Counted from the stretch's first letter, positions 31,365 through 40,693 are shown. The stretch: DNA of 64,000 nt from Geopseudomonas sagittaria (GCF_900115715.1 NZ_FOXM01000010.1:62001-126000); one strand, 5' to 3'. Numbers and translations: made by a program. Notes: a model not told the origin generated them from the letters alone.

Positions 31365-32024
31365 TCAGAGCAGGTCGTAGCGCAGGCCGAGCGACCAGAA
31401 ATCGACGTCGGCATCGCCGCCACTCAGATCATCGCTGCCAACGTCCCGGTAGCGCTCGAACTCACCGACCACGCTGAACTGCGGCGCAAACTGCCAGGCA
31501 GCACCAACCGCCCAGGAGCCGACGCTTTCAGTGTCGTCATCGGATGCAGAGGCACTTCCACCACCGGCCGCAATGCCCTTCGCTGAGACCTTGGTCTTGA
31601 GCGCATGCCAGCCTGCCTTGGCATACACACTCAGGCCGTAGTCGAAGGGCAGTCGACCGACCAGATGTCCACCAAAACCACTGCTTTCCAGATCGAGCTT
31701 CAGGGAACCCTCGTTGGCCACGCCCTTGTAGCTGAACTCCCCCAGATCGACCCAGGTACCCTCGAGGGCGAAGTAGCGATTCAGTTGTAGCCCCAAGCCC
31801 AGCTTGTAGGCGGTATCCTCGTCGTCCAGCGAGGACGACAGATTAGTCGCCCCCGCGTCCACCAGGAACTGATCGAGCGCGCGCCGCTCACTGCCGAGGT
31901 CGATACTGGACTGGCCGACATGGCCGAACATGTACAGCCCGACCGAATCATACTGGGCCATGGCCGGCAGGCTGGCGGCGGCAAGCAGCAACGCGGCCGC
32001 GACACGGGAAGTTGCATGATGCAT
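31365..32024 (-). CDS. Outer-membrane beta-barrel protein (OmpA-like transmembrane/OMP_b-brl)
   Basis: 219 residues. Signal peptide 1-24 (LLLAAASLPAMA then QYDS). The rest alternates short amphipathic strands and acidic loops and ends in the outer-membrane signature SLGLRYDLL with a hydrophobic C-terminus. Segments such as YKLGLGLQLNRYFALEGTWVDLG resemble eight-stranded OmpA/OmpW-type barrels. The ATG at 32024 has AGGAG 8 bases upstream. Confidence 0.82.
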   Translation of the reverse strand: MHHATSRVAAALLLAAASLPAMAQYDSVGLYMFGHVGQSSIDLGSERRALDQFLVDAGATNLSSSLDDEDTAYKLGLGLQLNRYFALEGTWVDLGEFSYKGVANEGSLKLDLESSGFGGHLVGRLPFDYGLSVYAKAGWHALKTKVSAKGIAAGGGSASASDDDTESVGSWAVGAAWQFAPQFSVVGEFERYRDVGSDDLSGGDADVDFWSLGLRYDLL

Positions 32025-32348
32025 GGACGATCTCCTGACTCCGCTGACAGGCAGCAGGCTCCGGCCAGCCAGGGCCTCGGCACCACGCCCGTAGATCCGC
32101 GAGCCGACGCTCCCGGCCGACCCCATGTCCGCCAGGCGACTCGCTCCTGAGTACCGCGAAGAGAAGCATAGACCGCACTGCACAAGCTGCAATGTCACGT
32201 GAAAGGCGTGCCTCAAGTATTTGTTTATTGGCGAAGCCCACTGGACGGCCTACGCCCCTCCCCCAGCCGCATGGGCGGCGTGCGTATTTCATATTGCAGC
32301 GCAGCAAAGAAACCGCCCGCAAAACGCCCGGCCGGTGGCCAAAAACGA
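32025..32348. other. Intergenic region without a recognised gene
   Basis: About 320 bases between the beta-barrel gene start and the terminator of the binding-protein gene. It should hold the beta-barrel promoter on the minus strand. AT-richer DNA occurs at 32150-32300 but no open frame or repeat that I trust. Confidence 0.4.
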
Positions 32349-32374
32349 CCAAGCCCCGATCTCTCGGGGCTTGG
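32349..32374 (-). terminator. Terminator of the polyamine-type binding protein gene
   Basis: An 11-bp stem (CCAAGCCCCGA with TCGGGGCTTGG) with a 4-base loop, followed on the minus strand by TCGTTTTTGG. It lies 21 bases past the stop codon. Confidence 0.85.
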
Positions 32375-32394
32375 CATGAGGGCGGAGCAGGACT

Positions 32395-33450
32395 TCAGCG
32401 GGGCGCCGGCTGCCCCTGCTGCAGGCGCGGCCAGGACTCTTCGATCAGCTTGCCGACCTCCGCCTTCGGCGCCATGTAGCCGAACATGCCGGCGGACAGC
32501 TTGGCGGCATGGAAATGTTCGTCAGAGGACTCCAGCATCTGGCGCGCCTTGGTGTTCGGCGTCTGGTAGTAGGTGGCCCGGGCGATCTGGGCCGAGACCT
32601 CCGGACGCAGCAAGTAGCTGATGAAGGCCTTGGCTCCTTCCACGTTCTGCGCTGCGGTGGGGATCGCCAGGATATCGACGAACACCAGACTGCCCTCCTC
32701 GGGCTCGATCAACTTCACCGCTTGACCTTGCGCTTCAGCCGCCAGCGCATCCCCCGTCCAGGCCATGCTCACGCAGTTCTTGCCGGCGCTCAGATCGTCG
32801 ATGTAGTCATCACCACCGACGTAGCGGTAATGCGGACGCAGCTCGCCCAGATACTGCAGCGAGCGCGAGGCGTAGTTCTCGCCAATGTGGCTCAGACTGC
32901 GCCCGCGATAGTTCACCAGCAAGCTGACCACATCGTTGGCAGAGTCCAGCACGGTGACACCGCAGGAAGACAGCCGCCTGACCAGCTCCTTGTCGAACAC
33001 CAGCCCCCAGGTCCTGGGCACCGGACCGCCCAGCGCGGCCTCGGCCAGCGGCACGTTCACCGCCAGGCCGATGCTGCCCCACAGGTAGGGCACGCCATAC
33101 TCGCGGGCCGGATCATGGCCGGAGAGACGCGTCATGATCAACGGCTCGAGGACCTCGAAACCGGGCAGACTGGCCGCCGCATAGGGGCGCAGCAGCCCCT
33201 CCTCGATCAGCTTGCCGAAATTGTCGGTGGATGGCACCACCACATCCAGCGACGCCCCCTTCTTCAGCAGGTCGTAGACCTCCTGGTCGTTGTCGTAGGT
33301 CTGGTAATTCACCGCGATGCCCGTTTCGCGGGTAAAGGCTTCCAGCACCGCGGGATCGATGTAGTCGCTCCAGTTGGCGACGTTAAGTGACTGGGCTTCA
33401 GCTGCAGCAACCGAGAGCGCCAACAACGGCGCAGCGATCCACTTTTTCAC
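32395..33450 (-). CDS. Polyamine-type ABC transporter substrate-binding protein
   Basis: 351 residues of the PotF/SpuD/SpuE family. GTG start at 33450 gives a good signal peptide (MKKWIAAPLLALSVAAAEA). Family landmarks: LNVANWSDYIDPAVLEAFT, VVVPSTDNFGKLIEEGLL, YGVPYLWGSIGLAVN, KNCVSMAWTGDA. It should bind putrescine or spermidine in the periplasm. No permease or ATPase gene adjoins it, so it is an orphan that must share a transporter elsewhere. Confidence 0.9.
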   Translation of the reverse strand: MKKWIAAPLLALSVAAAEAQSLNVANWSDYIDPAVLEAFTRETGIAVNYQTYDNDQEVYDLLKKGASLDVVVPSTDNFGKLIEEGLLRPYAAASLPGFEVLEPLIMTRLSGHDPAREYGVPYLWGSIGLAVNVPLAEAALGGPVPRTWGLVFDKELVRRLSSCGVTVLDSANDVVSLLVNYRGRSLSHIGENYASRSLQYLGELRPHYRYVGGDDYIDDLSAGKNCVSMAWTGDALAAEAQGQAVKLIEPEEGSLVFVDILAIPTAAQNVEGAKAFISYLLRPEVSAQIARATYYQTPNTKARQMLESSDEHFHAAKLSAGMFGYMAPKAEVGKLIEESWPRLQQGQPAPR

Positions 33451-33720
33451 GATGAGGAATCCATTCTTTGACGGGCAGGGGGCAAATATTATTGCCCGGC
33501 AAGCGTGGCGACCGGAATGCGGAGGCGGAAAAAACCGCGGATAGCGCGCAACCATGTCGAGGTTTGGGTCGTAAAAACCCGGTGCTCCCGATGAACAGAC
33601 CGCGCGCAACCATCGCCTTGCTCGAGCAGGGTCGCCGGATGCTTGCCGGTTTCGGGAGGGAGGAGCACAGGGAGCGACAGGCGCCCCAGAACTCCGGGGA
33701 TTGGCCTACCCTAGAAACGC
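33451..33720. other. Intergenic region without a recognised gene
   Basis: Between the binding-protein start and the tRNA-Ser terminator. It must contain the binding-protein promoter on the minus strand, but no box was clear. Short open frames here look like shadows. Confidence 0.4.
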
Positions 33721-33745
33721 GAAAGCCCCGCAATGCGGGGCTTTC
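33721..33745 (-). terminator. Terminator downstream of tRNA-Ser
   Basis: An 11-bp perfect stem (GAAAGCCCCGC with GCGGGGCTTTC) and 3-base loop, 10 bases beyond the tRNA 3' end on the minus strand. Confidence 0.85.
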
Positions 33746-33755
33746 AACGTCAATA

Positions 33756-33845
33756 TGGCGGGGAGATAGGGATTCGAACCCTAGGTACTCTTGCGAATAC
33801 AACGGATTTCGAATCCGTCCCGTTCGACCACTCCGGCATCTCCCC
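33756..33845 (-). tRNA. tRNA-Ser (anticodon CGA)
   Basis: 90 bases including an encoded CCA. The acceptor stem GGGGAGA pairs with TCTCCCC; anticodon loop TTCGAAA gives CGA, reading UCG. A long variable arm (about 18 bases) marks the serine class. TTCGAATC forms the T loop. It lies directly downstream of purC, the usual Pseudomonas place. Confidence 0.97.
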
Positions 33846-33943
33846 CAAGTCGGCGCGAATAATACCAGCTCAAATCCGTTTGGCGAAGCCCCTTGCGAGG
33901 ATTTTTTCACGCAGGATCAGTTGCTTGCGCGTCCTGGCAGTTT

Positions 33944-34813
33944 TCAGCAGGTCAGCCGGGTGAGCGCTTCGCGGTATTTGTCCGCGGTCTTCTGCGCCAC
34001 CTCGGCCGGCACGGCAGGCGCCGGCGGCTCCTTGTTCCAGCCGGTGGACTCCAGCCAGTCGCGCACGAACTGCTTGTCGAAGCTCGGCGGGTTGGTGCCT
34101 TCGGCGTAGCTGTCGGCCGGCCAGAAGCGGCTGGAGTCGGGGGTCAGCGCCTCGTCCATCAGGGTCAGGGTGCCATCCTCGTCGAGGCCGAACTCGAACT
34201 TGGTGTCGGCGATGATGATGCCGCGGGTGGCGGCATACTCGACCGCCGCGCTGTACAGGGCGATGGCGGTGTCGCGCACCTTGGCGGCCAGCTCGGCACC
34301 GATGATCGCCTCGCACTGGGCGAAGGAGATGTTCTCGTCATGGTCGCCGACGGCAGCCTTGGTCGAAGGAGTGAAGATCGGCTGCGGCAGCTTGGCCGCT
34401 TCCTTCAGGCCCGCCGGCAGGGCGATGCCGCAGACGGTGCCGCTCTTCTGGTACTCCTTCCAGCCCGAGCCGACCAGATAGCCGCGCACGATGGCCTCCA
34501 CGGCAACCGGCTTGAGGCGCTTAGCCACCACCGCACGCCCTTCCACCAGCGGCAGCTCGTCAGCCGGCACCACGTCCTCGACCTTGTCGCCGGTGAAGTG
34601 GTTGGGCACCAGGTCCTTGAGCTTGTCGAACCAGAAATTGGAGATGGCGGTGAGGATCTTGCCCTTCTCCGGGATCGGCTCGTCGAGGATGACGTCGAAG
34701 GCCGACAGACGATCGGTGGCCACCATCAGCATGCGCTTGTCGTCGATTTCGTAGAGGTCGCGAACCTTGCCCGAGTAGATCTTCTTCAGGCTCAGGGTGG
34801 TGGGTGTGCTCAT
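33944..34813 (-). CDS. purC: SAICAR synthetase, long type
   Basis: Purine synthesis: condenses CAIR with aspartate. 289 residues of the long PurC class: [66 protein letters not shown]. The PurC I know from Pseudomonas is the short 236-237-residue class (MEKREELYRGKAKSVY start), which is clearly different. This gene keeps the normal locus (dapA-bamC-purC-tRNA-Ser) but has the sequence type of beta-proteobacteria and others. Start ATG at 34813. Confidence 0.94.
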   Translation of the reverse strand: MSTPTTLSLKKIYSGKVRDLYEIDDKRMLMVATDRLSAFDVILDEPIPEKGKILTAISNFWFDKLKDLVPNHFTGDKVEDVVPADELPLVEGRAVVAKRLKPVAVEAIVRGYLVGSGWKEYQKSGTVCGIALPAGLKEAAKLPQPIFTPSTKAAVGDHDENISFAQCEAIIGAELAAKVRDTAIALYSAAVEYAATRGIIIADTKFEFGLDEDGTLTLMDEALTPDSSRFWPADSYAEGTNPPSFDKQFVRDWLESTGWNKEPPAPAVPAEVAQKTADKYREALTRLTC

Positions 34814-34843
34814 GTCGGCATTTCCGTTTCTGGCAAACAAAAC

Positions 34844-34868
34844 AGGCGAAACCCTGGGGGTTTCGCCT
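34844..34868 (-). terminator. Terminator of the dapA-bamC operon
   Basis: An 11-bp perfect stem (AGGCGAAACCC with GGGTTTCGCCT), loop of 3, then GTTTTGTTTG on the minus strand. It separates bamC from purC, so purC needs its own promoter in about 30 bases between them. Confidence 0.82.
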
Positions 34869-34901
34869 ATCGCTGGTAGCGGCTGGGGGCTGCTGCCCGG
34901 A

Positions 34902-35615
34902 TCAGCCGAGATGTTCCTGGATCAACTCCAGCACGCGGCGCGCCACATCGCTGGGTGCCACGCTCTCGAGGCTTTTCTCGACCGACACCTGGACGCTGTC
35001 GCCCACGGTGGTCAGGCGGACCTGATAACGCTCGCCACTCGCCTCATCCTCTGCGGCATCATCGTCACCCAGCAGGCGGGCGAAGAAGCCCGGCTCTTCG
35101 TCGGGCTTTTCCGCGCCTTCGGCGAGGTTGATGTAGTAGATACCGAGACTGCGGTTCATGTCGTCGACCCGCACATCGCCATCCTGCAGCGCTCGACCCA
35201 CCGCCGACCAGGCGCGATCGAAATCGCTGGCCAGGCTGAGCAGCGGATTGCCGCTGCCGTCGGTGGTCAGGCTGACGCGATCCGGCGCATCGTAGCTGCG
35301 GTCGGCCAGCAGCGACACGCTGCCGCCCTGCGCAGCGTCGTCGCCGCGCAGGGCGGCAGCATTGAGCGCCTGCGGACGCGGCACTTCGAACTTGCCCTCG
35401 GCAGTGGATGCCGACACGGCAGCCGGCACCGGCAGCAGGGGCTCGAGGCGACGCGCCTGGACATCCGGCGGCAGCTGCATCGGAGCCGTTTCGCGGGCAG
35501 TCAGGTAGTCGCTGCCACGGTCTCGGAAGTAGCCATTATCGCCCCAGATCCAACCGCAGCCGCTGCTGGCAGCGATGATCAGGGCAAGCGCGGAAAGTCC
35601 GGCCAGTTGCTTCAT
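34902..35615 (-). CDS. bamC: Outer-membrane assembly lipoprotein BamC, lacking the N-terminal helix-grip domain
   Basis: 237-residue lipoprotein (lipobox SSGC, lipid Cys at 20). Residues 21-81 match the extended N-terminal region ([16 protein letters not shown]) that binds BamD. Residues about 97-237 are the C-terminal helix-grip domain ([50 protein letters not shown]). The first helix-grip domain, about 110-130 residues in E. coli and in the Pseudomonas proteins I recall (344-372 residues), is missing. The frame is intact. Downstream of dapA, 16 bases apart. Confidence 0.9.
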   Translation of the reverse strand: MKQLAGLSALALIIAASSGCGWIWGDNGYFRDRGSDYLTARETAPMQLPPDVQARRLEPLLPVPAAVSASTAEGKFEVPRPQALNAAALRGDDAAQGGSVSLLADRSYDAPDRVSLTTDGSGNPLLSLASDFDRAWSAVGRALQDGDVRVDDMNRSLGIYYINLAEGAEKPDEEPGFFARLLGDDDAAEDEASGERYQVRLTTVGDSVQVSVEKSLESVAPSDVARRVLELIQEHLG

Positions 35616-35631
35616 GCATGTTCTCCGTCGA

Positions 35632-36510
35632 TCAGGCCAGCACACCGGCCTGGCGCATGGCCTGACGCAGCGGCTCCTGGCAGTCCTGGCTGAGCCAGGT
35701 CAGGGGCAGGCGGATGCCTTTGGGAATCAGACCCATCTCGTGCAGGGCCCACTTCACCGGAATGGGGTTGGCTTCGCAGAACAGTTGCTTGTGCAGCGGC
35801 ATCAGGCGCTCGTTGATCGCGCGACCGGTGGCGGCATCACCGCGCATGGCGGCGGCGCACAGTTCGCTCATCGCCCGCGGGGCGACGTTGGCGGTCACCG
35901 AGATGTTGCCCTGGGCGCCCATCAGCATCAGCTCGACGGCGGTAGCGTCGTCGCCGGAGTAGACCAGGAAGCCGGAGGCAACCTTGTCCAGGACTTCCCT
36001 GCCGCGCTGCAGGTCACCGGTGGCTTCCTTGACGCCGATGATGTTCGCCACCGTGGACAGGCGAGCGATGGTATCGGCCAGCATGTCGCAGGCGGTACGC
36101 CCCGGCACGTTGTAGAGGATCTGCGGAATGGCCACGGCCTCGGCGATGGCCTTGTGGTGCAGGTACAGGCCTTCCTGGGTCGGCTTGTTGTAGTACGGGG
36201 TGACCAGCAGGCAGGCATCGACGCCGGCCTGCTTGGCGGCGGCGGTCAGCTCGATGGCCTCGCGGGTGGAGTTGGCTCCGGTACCGGCGATCACCGGGAT
36301 GCGCCCGGCGACCTGCTTGACCACGTGGCGGATCACCGCGACGTGCTCGTCGACGTCCAGCGTGGCGGACTCACCCGTGGTGCCGACCGCGACGATGGCG
36401 TTGGTGCCTTCCTGGAGGTGAAAATCGACCAGCTGGGTCAGGCTGTCCCAATCCAGACGGCCTTCTGCATCCATGGGCGTGACCAGTGCCACCATGCTGC
36501 CCGTAATCAT
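35632..36510 (-). CDS. dapA: 4-hydroxy-tetrahydrodipicolinate synthase
   Basis: Condenses pyruvate with aspartate semialdehyde toward lysine and diaminopimelate. 292 residues, standard length. GTTGESATL and the Tyr of [10 protein letters not shown] are present, and the Schiff-base Lys is in [13 protein letters not shown] at 36510. First gene of the dapA-bamC operon. Confidence 0.97.
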   Translation of the reverse strand: MITGSMVALVTPMDAEGRLDWDSLTQLVDFHLQEGTNAIVAVGTTGESATLDVDEHVAVIRHVVKQVAGRIPVIAGTGANSTREAIELTAAAKQAGVDACLLVTPYYNKPTQEGLYLHHKAIAEAVAIPQILYNVPGRTACDMLADTIARLSTVANIIGVKEATGDLQRGREVLDKVASGFLVYSGDDATAVELMLMGAQGNISVTANVAPRAMSELCAAAMRGDAATGRAINERLMPLHKQLFCEANPIPVKWALHEMGLIPKGIRLPLTWLSQDCQEPLRQAMRQAGVLA

Positions 36511-36680
36511 GCAACCACTCCTGCCGCTATATAGATAAAGGCGTAATGGTACTGATGCCACCAGCCTTGCACAAGCTGGTGGCAGGCCGCCGGGCATTCC
36601 CCTTGCCGGCGCTTTTCGCTACCCTTCCCGGCTCTGCCGGCCCCCGTTCTGCCGCCATCTCTTTGCACCAGGAATTCTGC

Positions 36681-37238
36681 ATGTCCACCACCCTACCCCG
36701 TGAACAGTTTCTCGTGATCAGCGCCCTGGGAGCCTCGCCCATGGAGCTCACCAGCGTGCTCTGTCGCGCCAGTCAGGAAAGCCGTTGCAACGTGGTCAGC
36801 AGCCGCCTGACCCGGCATGGCGAGTACAGCGCGCTGGTACTGCAGGTTTCCGGCAGCTGGGACGCGCTGGCGCGTCTGGAAGCCAGCCTGGCGCCGCTGG
36901 CCAAGCGCCACAAGTTCAGCATCAACATGACCCGCAGCGCCGCCGCCGTCGAGCGCGCCAACGCCCTGCCCTACGTGGTCTACATCAGCGCCGCCTATCG
37001 CCCGGACATCATCGGCGAGCTGTGCCAGTTCTTCACCGACCACCACGTCGAACTGGAAAACCTCACCTGCGACACCTATCAGGCGCCGCAGACCGGTACC
37101 CTGCTGCTCAACGCCACCATCACCGTGACCCTGCCGCCGGGCACCCAGATCAGCTGGCTGCGCGACCAGTTCCTCGACTTCGCCGACGCCCTCAACCTCG
37201 ACGCCCTGATCGAGCCGTGGCGCCCGCAGAATCCGTAA
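36681..37238 (+). CDS. gcvR: Glycine cleavage system repressor-like ACT protein
   Basis: 185 residues with two ACT domains (about 8-85 and 93-175): FLVISALGASPMELTSVL and YVVYISAAYRPDIIGELCQF. GcvR proteins modulate GcvA in enterics; in pseudomonads the role is less clear. AGGAA lies 6 bases before the ATG at 36681. It is divergent from dapA and 24 bases upstream of bcp, hence an operon. Confidence 0.92.
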   Translation: MSTTLPREQFLVISALGASPMELTSVLCRASQESRCNVVSSRLTRHGEYSALVLQVSGSWDALARLEASLAPLAKRHKFSINMTRSAAAVERANALPYVVYISAAYRPDIIGELCQFFTDHHVELENLTCDTYQAPQTGTLLLNATITVTLPPGTQISWLRDQFLDFADALNLDALIEPWRPQNP

Positions 37239-37262
37239 CCCTCTACTGTTCAGGAGCCTGCC

Positions 37263-37736
37263 ATGCCGGTAGCCATCGATTCGCCCGTCGCCGATTTCCA
37301 GATCCAGGCCACCAGCGGCCAGCAGGTGGTGCTCAGCGCGCTCAAGGGCCAGCAGGTCGTGCTGTACTTCTACCCGAAGGACAGCACTCCGGGCTGCACC
37401 ACCGAGGGTCAGAACTTCCGCGACATGCACAACGAGTTCGCCGCCGCCAACACCCTGGTGTTCGGCGTGTCGCGCGACAGCCTGAAGTCCCACGAGAACT
37501 TCAAGGGCAAGCAGGAGTTTCCCTTCGAGCTGCTGTCCGACGCCGACGAGCAGCTGTGCCAGCTGTTCGACGTGATCAAGCCGAAGAAGTTGTACGGCAA
37601 GGAATACCTCGGCATCGAACGCAGCACCTTCCTCATCGACAAGGACGGCGTGCTGCGCCAGGAGTGGCGCGGCGTCAAGGTGCCGGGTCATGTCGATGCC
37701 GTGCTGGCAGCCGCGCGCGCCCTCAACGCCGGCTGA
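37263..37736 (+). CDS. bcp: Thiol peroxidase Bcp/PrxQ
   Basis: 157-residue peroxiredoxin Q reducing hydroperoxides with thioredoxin. Peroxidatic C45 sits in STPGCTTEGQNFRD. The resolving Cys five residues later in E. coli Bcp is Gln50 here; C99 (DEQLCQLF) is the only other Cys. The enzyme is thus either 1-Cys or uses C99. Follows gcvR. Confidence 0.95.
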   Translation: MPVAIDSPVADFQIQATSGQQVVLSALKGQQVVLYFYPKDSTPGCTTEGQNFRDMHNEFAAANTLVFGVSRDSLKSHENFKGKQEFPFELLSDADEQLCQLFDVIKPKKLYGKEYLGIERSTFLIDKDGVLRQEWRGVKVPGHVDAVLAAARALNAG

Positions 37737-37744
37737 AGCCCGCC

Positions 37745-37782
37745 GGCTGCCGCAGGCCTGTCACCACAGGCCTGCGGCAGCC
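37745..37782. terminator. Strong hairpin between convergent bcp and AI-2E-family genes
   Basis: A perfect 17-bp stem with a 4-base loop (37745-37761 with 37766-37782), ending two bases from the next gene's stop. No long T-tract, but the symmetry and convergent position suggest a bidirectional terminator. Confidence 0.6.
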
Positions 37783-37783
37783 G

Positions 37784-38848
37784 CTACTGCGCGCCGGCCT
37801 GCACCCGCCTCGGCCAGGCATTGATGACCGCCTTGAACAGGGTCGCCAGCGGGATGGCAAAGAATACCCCCCAGAAGCCCCACAGCCCGCCGAACAGCAG
37901 CACCGCGCAGATGATCGCCACCGGGTGCAGGTTGACCGCCTCGGAGAACAGCAGAGGCACCAGCACGTTGCCATCCAGTGCCTGGATGATCGCGTAGATC
38001 ACCATCAGGTAGATGAACTGGTCGCCCCAGCCCCACTGGAACAAGCCGATCATCGCTACCGGCACGGTCACCACCACCGCACCGACATAGGGCACCACCA
38101 CCGACAAGCCGACCAGCAGGGCCAGCAGCGCCGCATAGTTCAACCCCAGCACGGCAAAGGCGACGTAGGTGACCCCACCGGTGATGACGATCTCGATCAC
38201 CTTGCCGCGGATGTAGTTGGCGCTCTGCTGGTTCATCTCCTGCCAGACGCGGGTCATCAGAGCGCGCTCGCTGGGCAGGTAGCCGCCGAACCACTCGGCG
38301 ATCTGCCGGCGATCCTTGAGGAAAAAGAACACCAGGATCGGCACCAGCACCAGATAGATCATCATCCCCACCAGGATCGGCAGGCTGGCCAGCGACTGGG
38401 ACAGCAGCCACTGCCCGACCTGCCCCAGTTCGCCGCGGGCATTGTCGATGGCACGCAGCACCTGCTCCTCGGTGACCAGTTGCGGATAGCGCTCGGGCAA
38501 CAGCAGCATCAGCCCCTGCCACTCGCCGAGCATGCGCGGCAGCTCGTTGAACAGGGTCAGCAGCTGGCGCCAGACCAGCGGCACCAGCAGCAACAGACAT
38601 ACCGCCAGCAGGGCGACAAACAGGGTGAACACCCCCCACACCGCCAGCATGTGCGGCACGCGCAGGCGCTCCAACCAGCCGATCGGCCCTTGCATCAGAA
38701 ACGCCAGCACCAGGCCCGCCAGTACCGGCGCGAGCATGCCGCCTAGATTCAGAACGACCGCGAACCCCAGCACCAGCACCACCGCCAGCACCACGGCTTC
38801 CTCGTCAGAGAAGTAGCGGTACAGCCAACCACGCAACACCTTGAGCAT
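37784..38848 (-). CDS. AI-2E family (PerM-like) inner-membrane protein
   Basis: 354 residues with about eight membrane helices. Family landmarks: PVLAGLVLAFLMQGPI, VLVPILVFFFLKDR, GLSVVVPYVGAVVVTVPVAM and LVPLLFSEAVNLHPVAII. Members range from autoinducer exporters to Na+/H+ antiporters, so no substrate is assigned. ATG at 38848. Confidence 0.9.
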   Translation of the reverse strand: MLKVLRGWLYRYFSDEEAVVLAVVLVLGFAVVLNLGGMLAPVLAGLVLAFLMQGPIGWLERLRVPHMLAVWGVFTLFVALLAVCLLLLVPLVWRQLLTLFNELPRMLGEWQGLMLLLPERYPQLVTEEQVLRAIDNARGELGQVGQWLLSQSLASLPILVGMMIYLVLVPILVFFFLKDRRQIAEWFGGYLPSERALMTRVWQEMNQQSANYIRGKVIEIVITGGVTYVAFAVLGLNYAALLALLVGLSVVVPYVGAVVVTVPVAMIGLFQWGWGDQFIYLMVIYAIIQALDGNVLVPLLFSEAVNLHPVAIICAVLLFGGLWGFWGVFFAIPLATLFKAVINAWPRRVQAGAQ

Positions 38849-38901
38849 CGGACTTCCTTGGACACAACAGCTAGTGTCGACCAATCGCCGACGTGTGGGT
38901 T

Positions 38902-39153
38902 TCAGGCCTTGCGCAGCCAGTAGCGGAAGCAGCCCGCTTCCTCTTCCTCACGCAACAACTGGTGCCCGGCCAGACGGGCGAAGGCGCGAAAGTCGCGCTG
39001 GGAGCCGGCATCGCTGGCAATCACCTTGAGCACCGCGCCGCTGGGCAAGCGATTGAGCTCCAGCTTGGCCTTGAGCAGCGGCAACGGGCAGTTCAACCCG
39101 CGGGCATCCAGCTCGGCGTCGTGGGCCGGCACCGGCCCGGCAGTCTCGATCAT
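38902..39153 (-). CDS. TusA/SirA-family sulfurtransfer protein
   Basis: 83 residues with the family motif around C22 (LDARGLNCPLPLLKAK), the persulfide-carrying Cys. The homologue at this locus in P. aeruginosa has been linked to molybdenum cofactor and denitrification. GGAGAG precedes the ATG. Upstream of the AI-2E-family gene on the same strand. Confidence 0.9.
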   Translation of the reverse strand: MIETAGPVPAHDAELDARGLNCPLPLLKAKLELNRLPSGAVLKVIASDAGSQRDFRAFARLAGHQLLREEEEAGCFRYWLRKA

Positions 39154-39259
39154 GATCGCTCTCCGCAAATGCCGCGCAGCATACCCAAGCCGGCGCATCA
39201 CTGGCCAGCCGGGTCCGCCTGCGGCTAGAGTAACCACTTTGCCGTCCCGAGTCCGAGCG

Positions 39260-40693
39260 ATGAAGATGCTGCGCCCCACCCTGCTGACGCTGACCTGCCT
39301 GCTGGCCACCCCGGCCCTCGCCAGCGACCTGCCCGCGCTGGGCGATGCCAGCTCCTCGATCGTCTCGCCCGAACAGGAACACCAGCTCGGCCGCGCCTGG
39401 CTCAACGTGCTGCGCGGCCAGGTGAAGAGCCTGCCCGACCCGCTGCTCAAGGACTTCGTCGAAAGCAGTGTCTACCGCCTGGCGGAAACCAGTCAGCTGC
39501 AGGACCGCCGCCTGGTCTTCGTCCTGCTCGACAGTCCGCAGCTCAATGCCTTCGCCGCCCCCGGCGGGGTCATCGGGGTCAACGGCGGCCTGTTCCTCCA
39601 CGCGCAGACCGAGGGCGAGTACGCCTCGGTGCTCGCCCATGAACTGGCCCACCTGTCGCAACGCCACTTCGCCCGCGGCCTCGAGGAGCAGAAGCGCATG
39701 CAGGTGCCGATGATGGCGGCCATGCTCGCCGGCGTGGTCGCCGCAGCCGCCGGCGCCGGCGATGCCGGGATCGCCGCGATCGCCTCGACCCAGGCCGCGG
39801 CCATCCAGGCGCAGCGGCGCTTCTCGCGGCAGAATGAACAGGAAGCCGACCGCATCGGCATCCTCAACCTGCAGCAGGCCGGCTACGATCCCCGCGCCAT
39901 GCCGAGCATGTTCGAGCGCTTGATGCGCCAGTACCGCTACAGCCGGGTGCCGCCGGAGTTCCTGCTGACCCACCCGCTCAGCGAGTCGCGGGTCGCCGAC
40001 ACCCGCAACCGCGCCGAACAGGCCGCCAGCAACGGCCACACCGACAGCCTGCGCTACCAGCTGATGCGCGCCCGCGTGCAGCTGAGCTATGAAAGCTCGC
40101 CGGGACTGGCAGCCAAGCGCTTCCGCGCCCTGCTCGACGAAAACCCCGAGCTGGACGCCGCGCGCTATGGCCTTGCTCTGGCGCAGATCAACAGCGGGCA
40201 GCTCAAGGAAGCCGGCAGCAACCTGCAGCCCCTGCTGGCCAAGGCGCCCAACGACATCGTCTACAACCTCGCCCAGGTCGAGCTGGACATCGCCGGCAAC
40301 CGCCTGGACGCCGCCAGCCAGCGCCTGCAGCGCCTGCTCGGCCTGTATCCGGCCAGCTATCCGGTCCGCCAGTCGCTGAGCGAACTGCTGCTCAAGCAGA
40401 ACCGCGCCGCCGAGGCCGAACAGCAGCTCGACCGCCTGCTCAAGGAGCGCCCCAGCGATGCCGAGCTGTGGTTCCAGCAGGCGGAAACCCGCGGCCTGTC
40501 CGGCAACATCATCGGCCTGCATCAGGCCCGCGCCGAGTATTTCGCACTGGTCGGCGACTATGACCAGGCGCTCGAGCAGCTGGATTTCGCCCGCCGCCGC
40601 AGCAACGGCAACTTCCAGCTGGCGGCACGCATCGACGCGCGCCACAGCGAGCTGGAGGCAGAGAAGCGGATGATCGACAAGCTGCTGCGCTGA
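39260..40693 (+). CDS. bepA: Beta-barrel assembly-enhancing protease BepA (M48)
   Basis: 477-residue periplasmic metalloprotease and chaperone for outer-membrane proteins. Signal peptide 1-22 (LATPALAS). The M48 HEXXH is at 127-131 (AHELAHLSQRH), with the third ligand in NEQEADRIG. The C-terminal half is TPR repeats (about 270-470). Full length, ATG at 39260. Bracketed with nadA by a shared terminator. Confidence 0.94.
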   Translation: MKMLRPTLLTLTCLLATPALASDLPALGDASSSIVSPEQEHQLGRAWLNVLRGQVKSLPDPLLKDFVESSVYRLAETSQLQDRRLVFVLLDSPQLNAFAAPGGVIGVNGGLFLHAQTEGEYASVLAHELAHLSQRHFARGLEEQKRMQVPMMAAMLAGVVAAAAGAGDAGIAAIASTQAAAIQAQRRFSRQNEQEADRIGILNLQQAGYDPRAMPSMFERLMRQYRYSRVPPEFLLTHPLSESRVADTRNRAEQAASNGHTDSLRYQLMRARVQLSYESSPGLAAKRFRALLDENPELDAARYGLALAQINSGQLKEAGSNLQPLLAKAPNDIVYNLAQVELDIAGNRLDAASQRLQRLLGLYPASYPVRQSLSELLLKQNRAAEAEQQLDRLLKERPSDAELWFQQAETRGLSGNIIGLHQARAEYFALVGDYDQALEQLDFARRRSNGNFQLAARIDARHSELEAEKRMIDKLLR

